A stretch of 64,000 nt of DNA from an uncultured Rikenellaceae bacterium (lineage in GTDB: Bacteria; Bacteroidota; Bacteroidia; Bacteroidales; Rikenellaceae), in assembly GCA_944326815.1 (NCBI GenBank), contig CALVFI010000001.1, positions 62,001 through 126,000 of the forward strand, in the 5' to 3' direction. This document shows, one piece after another, positions 56,393 through 64,000 of the stretch; the first letter of the stretch is position 1; each line of letters opens with the position of its first letter. Position numbers and translations under genes: made by a program. The notes beneath the pieces were generated by a model, which saw only the letters and a program-made list of their open reading frames with translations, ran no database searches and was not told where the DNA came from.

Positions 56393-57736
56393 CTATTTCC
56401 CTCCCTGTTTCTTTACCCAGGCTTTGAACTGCTCGCCCCGATCCTCATAGTTCTTGAACAGATCGAAACTGGCGCATGCCGGCGACAACAACACCACATC
56501 ACCAGTGGTCGCAGCAGCCCGGGCAGCAGTCAAGGCATCATGAAGTGAATTTGTATCATATATTACAGGAATAGCACCCTTAAAGCTCTCTTTCAATTTG
56601 GCATTATCCACTCCCATGCAGACCAGCGCTTTCACTTTCTGACGGGCAAAATCCATCAACGGGCCATAGTCATTTCCCTTATCCGTCCCTCCAGCAATCC
56701 AAACCACCGGTTTGGTCATACTCTCCAGTGCATACCAGACAGAGTCGACATTAGTCGCCTTCGAATCATTAATGTACTCCACGCCATCGATCACACCCGC
56801 AGGCTCCAAACGGTGCTCCACGCCGGCAAAACTACGCAAGGTCTGTCGCATCGATTCCAACTCCACGCCGGCAGCCATAGCGGCCATGGTTGCAGCCATG
56901 GCATCGTAAAGATTGTGGATTCCTTTAATCCGAAGCTCCGAGACAGGCATCGAGAATACCCGGTCGCCGACCGTCGCATAAAAGGTATCCTCTTTCAGAT
57001 ACGCTCCCTGCTGCTGTTCCTCTTTCACCGAGAAAGGAAGTCGGTGCATCGGCATCGCATATTTACCCAACTCTCCACCGATCACGGGATCGTCACCACA
57101 ATAGATAAAGCAATCATCCTCTGTCTGATTTCGAATAATCCGCATCTTGCTGTCGACGTAATTCTGCATCTTATACTCATAACGGTCAAGATGGTCGGGC
57201 GTAATATTCATCAGCACACCGACATCTGCCCGGAAGTCGTACATGCCATCCAATTGAAAGCTACTCAACTCGAGCACATACCAGTCATAGAGTCCCGTAG
57301 CTACGGAGTAGGCGAAACTCTCACCGATATTGCCGCCAAGCGCCACATTGAAGCCGGCGTCTTTCAATATTCGATAAGCGAGAGTAGTCGTAGTCGTCTT
57401 ACCATTCGAACCGGTGATACAAATCGTCCGGGCATGCGTATAGCGACCTGCGAATTCTATCTCCGAGATGATCGGAATCCCGCAAGCCCTCAACTGCTTA
57501 ACTATCGGAGCCTTCTCCGGGATCCCCGGACTCTTCACCACCTCATCGGCATTGAGAATCAACGTTTCGGTATGACCTCCCTCCTCAAAAGGAATCTTCC
57601 ACTCCTCAAGTTTTATTTTATATTTATCGGCTATCCTTCCCGAGTCGGAGAGAAATACGTCGAAGCCTTTGGCTTTTGCAAGGATCGCCGAGCCATAACC
57701 GCTCTCGCCCCCTCCGAGTACCACCAATCTACTCAT
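56393..57736 (-). CDS. murD: UDP-N-acetylmuramoylalanine--D-glutamate ligase
   Basis: A 447-residue Mur ligase that adds D-Glu to UDP-MurNAc-L-Ala. The ATP site GSNGKTTTT starts at residue 109 with Lys113. LGGNIGESF, NITPDHLDRY, EHRLEPAGVIDGVEYINDSKATN and the C-terminal LLSPACASFDLFKNYEDRGEQF are all typical. It lies between mraY (61-bp gap) and ftsW. Complete and unremarkable. Confidence 0.97.
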   Translation of the reverse strand: MSRLVVLGGGESGYGSAILAKAKGFDVFLSDSGRIADKYKIKLEEWKIPFEEGGHTETLILNADEVVKSPGIPEKAPIVKQLRACGIPIISEIEFAGRYTHARTICITGSNGKTTTTTLAYRILKDAGFNVALGGNIGESFAYSVATGLYDWYVLELSSFQLDGMYDFRADVGVLMNITPDHLDRYEYKMQNYVDSKMRIIRNQTEDDCFIYCGDDPVIGGELGKYAMPMHRLPFSVKEEQQQGAYLKEDTFYATVGDRVFSMPVSELRIKGIHNLYDAMAATMAAMAAGVELESMRQTLRSFAGVEHRLEPAGVIDGVEYINDSKATNVDSVWYALESMTKPVVWIAGGTDKGNDYGPLMDFARQKVKALVCMGVDNAKLKESFKGAIPVIYDTNSLHDALTAARAAATTGDVVLLSPACASFDLFKNYEDRGEQFKAWVKKQGGK

Positions 57737-57797
57737 ATTCTTCGTTCAATTAATTTCTTTTACTATCAACGAGCGCCCGTTTACCACCTCTATAATA

Positions 57798-59045
57798 TTA
57801 ACGGATCTTCAAGGTCACGAGCGTAATAGCCGCCAGCAGCAGTTGAATAATCCAGAAACGCACCACGATTTTCGACTCCGGCAATCCCTTCTTCTGATAG
57901 TGATGATGAAGCGGCGACATCAGGAAAATCCGACGCCCCTCCCCATATTTTCGCTTCGTATATTTAAAGTAGCTCACCTGAATCATCACCGAAAGACTCT
58001 CCACAAGGAACACGCCGCACAATATCGGCAACAGCAACTCTTTGCGGATCAACAGGGCAAATACGGCAATCATACCACCAATGGCCAAACTACCCGTATC
58101 TCCCATAAATACTTGCGCCGGGAAACAGTTGTACCAGATAAAGCCGATCAATGCCCCTAAGAAAGCAGCCGCAAAGACAATCAGTTCTCCGCTCATCGGG
58201 ATATACATGATATTCAGGTAATCCGCATAAATGACATTACCCGACAGATAGGCCAATATACCCAACACCGCGACAATCGATGCCGAGACACCCGCCGACA
58301 GCCCGTCCAGTCCATCCGTGAGATTGGCACCATTCGATACGGCAGTAATGATAAAGATCGCCGCAATGATATAGATTATCCAGGTAATGGTATCATTCTC
58401 CGGAGAGTTTCCGGGAGCCAGCCAATGATAGTCGAACTCATTGTCCTTGACGAAAGGGATGGTCGTTTTGGTGGTTTTCTGGGGTTCCGAAACATAGACG
58501 GGTCGCGTACGTCCATCCTCGGTCACCATGGTCACCTCCGCAGCTGCGGAACTGCGATCGACCTTCTCTTTAATCACAATATTCTGATTGAAGCACATCA
58601 CCGTGCCAACGATAATTCCCAATCCAACCTGTCCCACGACCTTGAAGCGACCGTTGAGTCCCTCTTTATGTTTACGGAACACCTTGATATAGTCGTCCAG
58701 GAAGCCGATTAACCCCAACCAGATCGTCGAAACAATCATCAGTTGCACATAAACGTTGGTCAAATCGCCGAACAACAGTACAGGAATCAATATCGAACCG
58801 AGAATGATAATACCGCCCATCGTCGGCGTACCCCGCTTCTGCATCTGTCCCTCGAGGCCGAGATTACGGATCTCCTCGCCAATCTGTTTCCGTTGAAGGA
58901 ACAGAATGATTCTCCGTCCGAAGATAATTCCGATCAACAGGGCAAAAATGATGGCCATCGCGGCCCGGAACGAAAGGTATTGGAACATACCGGAACCCGG
59001 TATATCGAAATGGGTCTTGAGATACTCTAAAAAATGATAGATCAT
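57798..59045 (-). CDS. mraY: Phospho-MurNAc-pentapeptide transferase MraY
   Basis: A 415-residue membrane enzyme that forms lipid I on undecaprenyl phosphate. Family blocks are [32 protein letters not shown] with the catalytic aspartates, [25 protein letters not shown] and [22 protein letters not shown]. It is about 55 residues longer than E. coli MraY. The extra length lies at about residues 155-215, between two membrane helices, in a polar segment ([19 protein letters not shown] and onward). Such insertions are common in Bacteroidota. Confidence 0.96.
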   Translation of the reverse strand: MIYHFLEYLKTHFDIPGSGMFQYLSFRAAMAIIFALLIGIIFGRRIILFLQRKQIGEEIRNLGLEGQMQKRGTPTMGGIIILGSILIPVLLFGDLTNVYVQLMIVSTIWLGLIGFLDDYIKVFRKHKEGLNGRFKVVGQVGLGIIVGTVMCFNQNIVIKEKVDRSSAAAEVTMVTEDGRTRPVYVSEPQKTTKTTIPFVKDNEFDYHWLAPGNSPENDTITWIIYIIAAIFIITAVSNGANLTDGLDGLSAGVSASIVAVLGILAYLSGNVIYADYLNIMYIPMSGELIVFAAAFLGALIGFIWYNCFPAQVFMGDTGSLAIGGMIAVFALLIRKELLLPILCGVFLVESLSVMIQVSYFKYTKRKYGEGRRIFLMSPLHHHYQKKGLPESKIVVRFWIIQLLLAAITLVTLKIR

Positions 59046-59103
59046 CTTCCTATGTCAAATTTTTCATGTGTTACATTCTTTTAGGGCGCCCGACGGTTCG
59101 GCC

Positions 59104-60558
59104 TTAACGGCAGGAGTCGAAAGCTGCCGCCACCTCCTCCTTGTCGTCGAAATGGTGTTTCACGCCACCAGCATCCTGATAGGTCTCATGACCCTTCCCC
59201 GCCACCAGAACAATATCTCCCGGGGCGGCCATAGTCACCGCCGTACGAATAGCCTCGCGACGATCGGTAATGGCCAGATAGCCCCTTCCATCGGTAATAC
59301 CGGCCTTCATCTGGCGGATAATCTCCTCCGGATCCTCCAGACGCGGATTGTCCGAGGTAAAGATGGCCTGATCGCTGAAAGCCACAGCAATGCGCGCCAT
59401 CTCAGGCCGTTTCGTGGCATCACGATTCCCGCCGCAGCCGACAACGACGAAGAGGCGCTGTCCCTCCTTCCGGATCTCATTGATCGTGTCAATCACATTC
59501 TGCAACGCATCCGGCGTATGGGCATAATCGACAATGGCCGTTACGCCATCCCTCGAGCGCAGAAATTCAAACCGACCGTTCACCGCTCCCAGCAGGCTCA
59601 ATCTCGTGAGCACCTCCTCCTTCGACGCCCCCAGCAACCGGGCAGCAGCATAAACACCGAGCAGGTTATAGGCATTGAATCGTCCCAGAAAGCGCACCCA
59701 GATATCCTGCCCGTCGATATTGAGCTCCATGCCATCGAACAACATCTCGACAATCCGGCACCGGTAATCGGCCATGCTGCGCAAAGCAAAGGTCTTCACC
59801 GTTGCCCGGGTATTCTGCACCATAACCAATCCATTCTTATCGTCAGCATTCACCAATGCGAACGCTCCTTGAGGCAACCGGTCAAAAAAGAGTTTCTTCG
59901 CCCGGATATATTCGGCAAAGGTTTTATGGTAATCGAGGTGATCATGCGTAATATTAGTAAAAATACCGCCCGTAAAATCCAAGCCCTCGATACGATTCTG
60001 CACGATGCTGTGTGAGCTGACCTCCATGAAACAGTAGTCGCAACCGGCCTCTACCATCTCGGCCAGCATCTCATTCAGACGAATGGCATCAGGAGTAGTA
60101 TGGGTCGAAGGCACTGTCCGCTCGTCGATGCAATAGACCACCGTTGAAATCAGACCTGCCCTATATCCCAGACCCCGGAACAACTGATAAAGCAACGTGG
60201 CGGTAGTAGTTTTACCGTTGGTTCCTGTCACCCCTACCAGCTTCAGCTTCCGTCCCGGATGTCCGTAAAAGTTGGCAGCGATGCGGCCCAGCGCCACATG
60301 CGTGTTCTGAACCTGCACATAGGTCACGCCGCGGCGCATTACCTGCGGCAACCGTTCACACACAACCGCCGCAACACCCTTATCCAAAGCACTTTCAATA
60401 TAATTATGGCCATCGGACTGCTCTCCTACGATGGCGAAAAACAACTGTCCCGGCATCGCCTGCCGAGAGTCAAAACCCAAAGAGGTTATATCGACGGACT
60501 CCTCTCCACACACAGCGAGAATATCCACACTATCAAGCAAATCCTTCAGTACTGACAT
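59104..60558 (-). CDS. murE: UDP-MurNAc-tripeptide synthetase (meso-diaminopimelate adding)
   Basis: A 484-residue Mur ligase that adds the third stem residue. The ATP site TGTNGKTTTAT is at ~111-121 with Lys116. SDNPRLEDPEEI contains the DNPR motif that selects meso-diaminopimelate over lysine. STHTTPDAIRLNEMLAEM and NITHDHLDYH are also typical. It lies between ftsI and mraY; no murF follows, as usual in Bacteroidota dcw clusters, so the next ligase must be encoded elsewhere. Confidence 0.97.
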   Translation of the reverse strand: MSVLKDLLDSVDILAVCGEESVDITSLGFDSRQAMPGQLFFAIVGEQSDGHNYIESALDKGVAAVVCERLPQVMRRGVTYVQVQNTHVALGRIAANFYGHPGRKLKLVGVTGTNGKTTTATLLYQLFRGLGYRAGLISTVVYCIDERTVPSTHTTPDAIRLNEMLAEMVEAGCDYCFMEVSSHSIVQNRIEGLDFTGGIFTNITHDHLDYHKTFAEYIRAKKLFFDRLPQGAFALVNADDKNGLVMVQNTRATVKTFALRSMADYRCRIVEMLFDGMELNIDGQDIWVRFLGRFNAYNLLGVYAAARLLGASKEEVLTRLSLLGAVNGRFEFLRSRDGVTAIVDYAHTPDALQNVIDTINEIRKEGQRLFVVVGCGGNRDATKRPEMARIAVAFSDQAIFTSDNPRLEDPEEIIRQMKAGITDGRGYLAITDRREAIRTAVTMAAPGDIVLVAGKGHETYQDAGGVKHHFDDKEEVAAAFDSCR

Positions 60559-60658
60559 ATCGACCGTCTATTTCAATAAAAGTTGCGCTAAATTAGTGAA
60601 TTCAAGAAAATCTTTTACCGTTTTTCTTCATTTAAATTATCTTGTCTCACCCGCTGAA

Positions 60659-62860
60659 TCACGGAGCGAGCGTCAATGCTATCAATTGTCCTTTGACCGT
60701 CCGGGTTCCCGCCGGCACCGATTGTGAGACAACACGTCCCCGCCCGCTGAAAGCCACCACCATTCCCCGACTCTCGAGCAGGAACAGGGCATCTTTCAAC
60801 CCCATGCCGACCACAGAGGGAACCACCCCAGCTTCGAAATCCGCACCCTTCAACAAAACCAGCCCCGGTTTCAACGCCCGGGACGTATCGGATTCGTTCT
60901 CCGTTTTACCCTTTTCCGGAAGATTGGCCACACAGGCCCATTCGTTCTCTTCACCCTCCCACTCGATGGGCACGGACAATTTCCGGGCAACCCGATTCAA
61001 CTCCTCCGTTTTCCCATTCTTAACCTGCGCAGGACCCGGCCTTAGATCATCATCTCCTTCCACAGGACGTTGCCAGTCAAGACTCGAAGCATACACCCGG
61101 TCGGCAATAGCCTTAAACACCGGACCCGAGAGCGAAGCCCCGTAATAGGTATGACGCGAACCCGGTCCATAATAGGTCTTGATCGCCACAATGCAACTGT
61201 ATTTGGGATTGTCTGCCGGAAAGTATCCCACCAGCGTTGCCAGATAATTCCGGCCGCCATGGCTATCCACATATCCGCCCCGTTCGAAAGGAACCTGGGC
61301 CGTACCTGTCTTGGCTGCTACCTTGTAATAAGGATTGCGCAGAGCACGAGCCGTCCCTTCGTCAACCACACCCTCCAGACACTCACGGACTTTTGCCAAT
61401 GTCTCTTTCGAGCAGATCGACGGATTGATCTCCTCTGGGTCATAGGTTCGCACAGTCTGTCCATAATTACGCACCTCGCGTACCAGCAGCGGTCGCATCA
61501 TCCGGCCTCCGTTCGCCACGGCATTATAGAGCGCCAGGGTATGCATCGGAGTCACCTCCAGCGCATAGCCGTAAGACATCATCACCAGCGTCGTACCGTC
61601 CCATCGTGTCCGATCCTCCGGCCGTTTAATGTCGCACCTCTGCTCACCGGCAATCTGCATCCCGAGCGGCTTTCCAAAACCGAGATTGCTGATAAAATTC
61701 ACAAAACGGGCGGGATCGGATCCATACACTTCGTTCACTGCCTTTGCAAAGCCGATATTCGACGACACTTCGAATACCTCTCGCAGCGTAAGTACATTCT
61801 CCTTGTGATCGTCGACTACTACGCGCCGTCCCACTCTGGCCCGACCGCCTTCGCAGTCGATCTGTTTATCGAGCGACAACTTTCCATCTTCCAGCAAGGT
61901 AATGAGCGAAGCCAACTTGAACGTCGAGCCCGGCTCCATGCGACGACCGATGGCATAGTTGAAATCCTCCACGAATACCCCTTCCGACTTGCGATGAAGG
62001 TTGGACATGGCACGGATCTCCCCCGTCGCCACCTCCATCAGCACGACCGTACCCCATTCGGCTTCTCCAAGATCGAGCTGTTTTTTCAATGCCGTTTCGG
62101 CCACATCCTGGATATCGACATCGAGCGTCGTCACCACATCCATTCCGTTGACCGGTTCCACATTCAGGGCATCCGGCACCGGCACTTTGAAGCTCCCCGA
62201 GACGCGCTGCATCAGCGTATTCCCATCCGTACCACGCAACTGCTCATCGAAAGCTCCCTCGATACCGAGTTTCACCCCACTGCGGTTGACCATACCGATC
62301 GTACGATCGGCCAACGATCCGTGCGGTTTGAGTCGCTGATTCACCTGTACACTGATATATCCGCCCCGATTGGGTCCCAAACGCAAGATCGGGAAACGGC
62401 TGATCGTCTTCTCCTCCAGATAATTCACACGGCGCGGCGCAATCAACTTATAACGGTTTGACTTACGGCGCTGATAAGCCGACATCAGCATCTGTTTATA
62501 CGCCGCTTTCGATTTGTCGCCGAAGAACGAGGAGAGGCAATAGGCAAGCGAATCGACATGCTTACGAAAGACACTGTCCGCAAGTCCCGCCGCAGCGAAG
62601 TCCATACGAATCTCATAGGTAGGAATCGAGGTAGCAAGAATCCGGCCGTCGCGCGCCAGAATATCGCCGCGCTCAGCCTCGATGTCCACCCGTTCATAAG
62701 TAATCCGCCGCGCCTTGGCCCGCAGTTCATCCCCCGAAGGCCCATATTGAATGAACAGCACCCGCCCGAATATGGCCACTCCAGCCAGCAGGAACAGCAC
62801 ATAGAGCCACCGTACGCGGCGAAGAATCTCACGAGCTATTTCGGACTTCTGTTCAGGCAT
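60659..62860 (-). CDS. ftsI: Septal class B penicillin-binding protein (FtsI/PBP3) with PASTA domain
   Basis: A 733-residue bitopic transpeptidase that cross-links septal peptidoglycan. One membrane segment (WLYVLFLLAGVAIFGRVLF) precedes a pedestal domain. The transpeptidase motifs are S312-TFK, S366-SN and K517-TGT. The last ~60 residues form one PASTA domain (PSVVGMGLKDALFLLESRGMVV). A PASTA domain is absent from E. coli FtsI but frequent in this phylum. It starts 4 bp before ftsL ends and is the target class for beta-lactams. Confidence 0.96.
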   Translation of the reverse strand: MPEQKSEIAREILRRVRWLYVLFLLAGVAIFGRVLFIQYGPSGDELRAKARRITYERVDIEAERGDILARDGRILATSIPTYEIRMDFAAAGLADSVFRKHVDSLAYCLSSFFGDKSKAAYKQMLMSAYQRRKSNRYKLIAPRRVNYLEEKTISRFPILRLGPNRGGYISVQVNQRLKPHGSLADRTIGMVNRSGVKLGIEGAFDEQLRGTDGNTLMQRVSGSFKVPVPDALNVEPVNGMDVVTTLDVDIQDVAETALKKQLDLGEAEWGTVVLMEVATGEIRAMSNLHRKSEGVFVEDFNYAIGRRMEPGSTFKLASLITLLEDGKLSLDKQIDCEGGRARVGRRVVVDDHKENVLTLREVFEVSSNIGFAKAVNEVYGSDPARFVNFISNLGFGKPLGMQIAGEQRCDIKRPEDRTRWDGTTLVMMSYGYALEVTPMHTLALYNAVANGGRMMRPLLVREVRNYGQTVRTYDPEEINPSICSKETLAKVRECLEGVVDEGTARALRNPYYKVAAKTGTAQVPFERGGYVDSHGGRNYLATLVGYFPADNPKYSCIVAIKTYYGPGSRHTYYGASLSGPVFKAIADRVYASSLDWQRPVEGDDDLRPGPAQVKNGKTEELNRVARKLSVPIEWEGEENEWACVANLPEKGKTENESDTSRALKPGLVLLKGADFEAGVVPSVVGMGLKDALFLLESRGMVVAFSGRGRVVSQSVPAGTRTVKGQLIALTLAP

Positions 62861-62864
62861 GGCA

Positions 62865-63359
62865 CTACTCGGTTATGACTTTATTGGGCGTCAACGATTC
62901 ACGAAGCGGAATTCCCCGTTCCTTCACCTGCTCGAGAATACGGCTTTGGCGGGTGGCCGACATCTTTTCCGAGGCGATGGTCATCGACTTGGCGCGCAGT
63001 TCTTTCACCTCCTTGACCAATCGGTCATGACGTCGGTACAGTTGCTGCATCCGGAACACATTGGAGATATAAAGCAACATCAGAAAAGCCACGAACAGCA
63101 AGTAGGGATAGACCCTCCGGACTTCCGCCCGAGAGAGGATATTTCCCGACAGCACCGTCATCAGATAACGAGAAAAAGGAGAACGCTTACGTGGCGCCGG
63201 GGCCTCCGGTTCCTCGGTCTGATCTTCGGACTCTCTCTCGGACATACTCTCCTCCGCCTCCACATCCATTCTCCGACGACCGCGACGAGGGCGCTCCTCA
63301 CTCAGGAACTCCTCATCAGAGACCGACCGCACATCTTTCTCGTATTCCCTCTCTTTCAT
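62865..63359 (-). CDS. ftsL: FtsL-like division protein
   Basis: A 164-residue bitopic protein with a long, highly charged cytoplasmic N-terminus (residues 1-~85, rich in Glu and Arg, e.g. RPRRGRRRMDVEAEESMSERESED). One membrane helix follows (YPYLLFVAFLMLLYISNVF), then a periplasmic coiled coil (MQQLYRRHDRLVKEVKELRAKSMTIASEKM). This is the FtsL-like layout seen between rsmH and ftsI in Bacteroidota dcw clusters. FtsL forms a complex with FtsQ and FtsB. I start at the ATG at 63359; a TTG three codons upstream would overlap rsmH. The long charged tail is unusual for FtsL. Confidence 0.82.
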   Translation of the reverse strand: MKEREYEKDVRSVSDEEFLSEERPRRGRRRMDVEAEESMSERESEDQTEEPEAPAPRKRSPFSRYLMTVLSGNILSRAEVRRVYPYLLFVAFLMLLYISNVFRMQQLYRRHDRLVKEVKELRAKSMTIASEKMSATRQSRILEQVKERGIPLRESLTPNKVITE

Positions 63360-63364
63360 TTTCT

Positions 63365-64000
63365 TCAATTCTTATCAGTTTGGTCCAAGCCGTGTCCCTT
63401 CTCGGCAGCACGCAGTTTGGCGCTCCTCGAACGCGGGTTACGCTCCATCTCTTCGGGCGAAGGAACGATTGCCTTGCGAGTCAACACCTGGAACGGGGTC
63501 TCCACCCGTCCGTAGAAATCCTTTTCCACCTGTCCGTCGAAACGGCCGCTGCGCATAAAATTCTTCACCAAACGATCCTCAAGCGAATGATACGAAATCA
63601 CCACCAGCCGGCCACCGGGGCGCAACACCTTCAGGCTCTGTTCAAGAGCCATCTTGAGCGCCTCCATCTCATGGTTCACCTCGATACGGAGCGCCTGAAA
63701 CAATTTCGAAAGAAACTTATTCTCATCCTTCCGTGGCGTACAGGGTCTCACAGCATCTATCAACTGGGCGATCGTCTCCAAGGGCTTCACGGCCCGAGCC
63801 CGTTCAATGCAATTTGCCACCTTATACGGCGTATCCAATTCGCCCCAATCGCCAAGCACCTGCGTCAACCGTTCATGGTCGTACTCGTTTACCACCGTAC
63901 GGGCAGAGAATGAAGCACGCTGATTCATCCGCATATCGAGAGGAGCGTCGAAGCGAAAAGAGAAGCCCCGCTCCTGCGTATCAAAATGATGCGACGAAAC
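63365..64000 (-). CDS. rsmH: 16S rRNA m4C1402 methyltransferase RsmH (5' end beyond window)
   Basis: The last 211 residues of RsmH (MraW), which N4-methylates C1402 of 16S rRNA. The frame runs to the window edge: VSSHHFDTQERGFSFRFDAPLDMRMNQ, then IERARAVKPLETIAQL, LRPGGRLVVISYHSLEDRLVKNFMR and the C-terminal RNPRSRSAKLRAAEKG. The SAM-binding N-terminus is missing because the window ends. It is the first dcw gene here; mraZ would be expected further upstream, outside the window. Confidence 0.95.
   Translation of the reverse strand, partial: VSSHHFDTQERGFSFRFDAPLDMRMNQRASFSARTVVNEYDHERLTQVLGDWGELDTPYKVANCIERARAVKPLETIAQLIDAVRPCTPRKDENKFLSKLFQALRIEVNHEMEALKMALEQSLKVLRPGGRLVVISYHSLEDRLVKNFMRSGRFDGQVEKDFYGRVETPFQVLTRKAIVPSPEEMERNPRSRSAKLRAAEKGHGLDQTDKN

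Noticed and set aside
61070..62461. A 463-codon + strand frame opposite ftsI
   Set aside because: It is antisense to complete transpeptidase motifs. Its composition is rich in His, Arg and Ile, as expected for a reverse-complement artefact, and it has no ribosome binding or promoter support.
1..64000. Search for tRNA, rRNA, insertion sequences, integrases, prophage and CRISPR arrays
   Set aside because: No cloverleaf-like sequence, transposase or integrase protein, terminal-repeat pair or regular repeat-spacer pattern was recognised by eye. Small RNAs without strong motifs could have been missed.

Overview
The window looks like a chromosomal segment of a gut-type member of the Bacteroidales (phylum Bacteroidota); I cannot fix the genus. 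The evidence is a SusC/SusD pair under an ECF sigma/FecR system, lipoproteins with short lipoboxes, the TAnnTTTG (-7) promoter motif upstream of many genes, a short primary sigma factor, GldE, and a mannan operon with the same gene content as the one described in Bacteroides fragilis. No rRNA, tRNA, insertion sequence, prophage or CRISPR array was seen.

Layout. 1-2.1 kb: two ThuA-like proteins (the first cut by the window edge) and a GH18 lipoprotein, on the + strand. 2.2-8.3 kb (-): a beta-mannan operon made of a GH5-GH26 double-domain mannanase, a GH130 mannosylglucose phosphorylase, a GPH-type symporter and a cellobiose 2-epimerase. 8.8-15.7 kb (+): a complete glucuronate pathway (uxaC, kdgK, eda, exuT-like, SDR-type uxuB, uxuA). 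15.8-17.1 kb (-): an anchored cupin protein and Dps. 17.3-32 kb (-): an ECF sigma factor, FecR anti-sigma, SusC, SusD, a DUF4843 lipoprotein, a PKD-like lipoprotein and two large tandem metzincin-family proteins, of which one has lost its whole zinc site. 32.3-39.3 kb: a GDPD phosphodiesterase, a MATE transporter, metK behind what reads as a SAM-II riboswitch, a DUF4468 protein, an HtrA protease and rpoD. 39.5-46.7 kb (-): the his operon hisGDCBHAF(IE), preceded by an unannotated 19-residue leader peptide with seven histidines and an attenuator hairpin. 46.7-64 kb (-): the division and cell-wall (dcw) cluster rsmH-ftsL-ftsI-murE-mraY-murD-ftsW-murG-murC-ftsQ-ftsA-ftsZ, followed by gldE and a phosphopantetheinyl transferase.

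How the genes work together. The mannan operon converts mannan to mannobiose, takes it up, epimerises it to mannosylglucose and phosphorolyses that. The uxa/uxu operon carries glucuronate to pyruvate and glyceraldehyde 3-phosphate. The 17-32 kb locus has the regulation and uptake layout of a polysaccharide utilisation locus, but its only enzyme-like genes are protease-related, so protein or peptide acquisition is the more natural reading. The remainder is housekeeping, with two clear RNA-level switches (SAM-II on metK, histidine attenuation on his).

The best candidates for undescribed biology are the protease/pseudoprotease SusCD locus, with a nine-base homopolymer inside its susC, and the two RNA switches.
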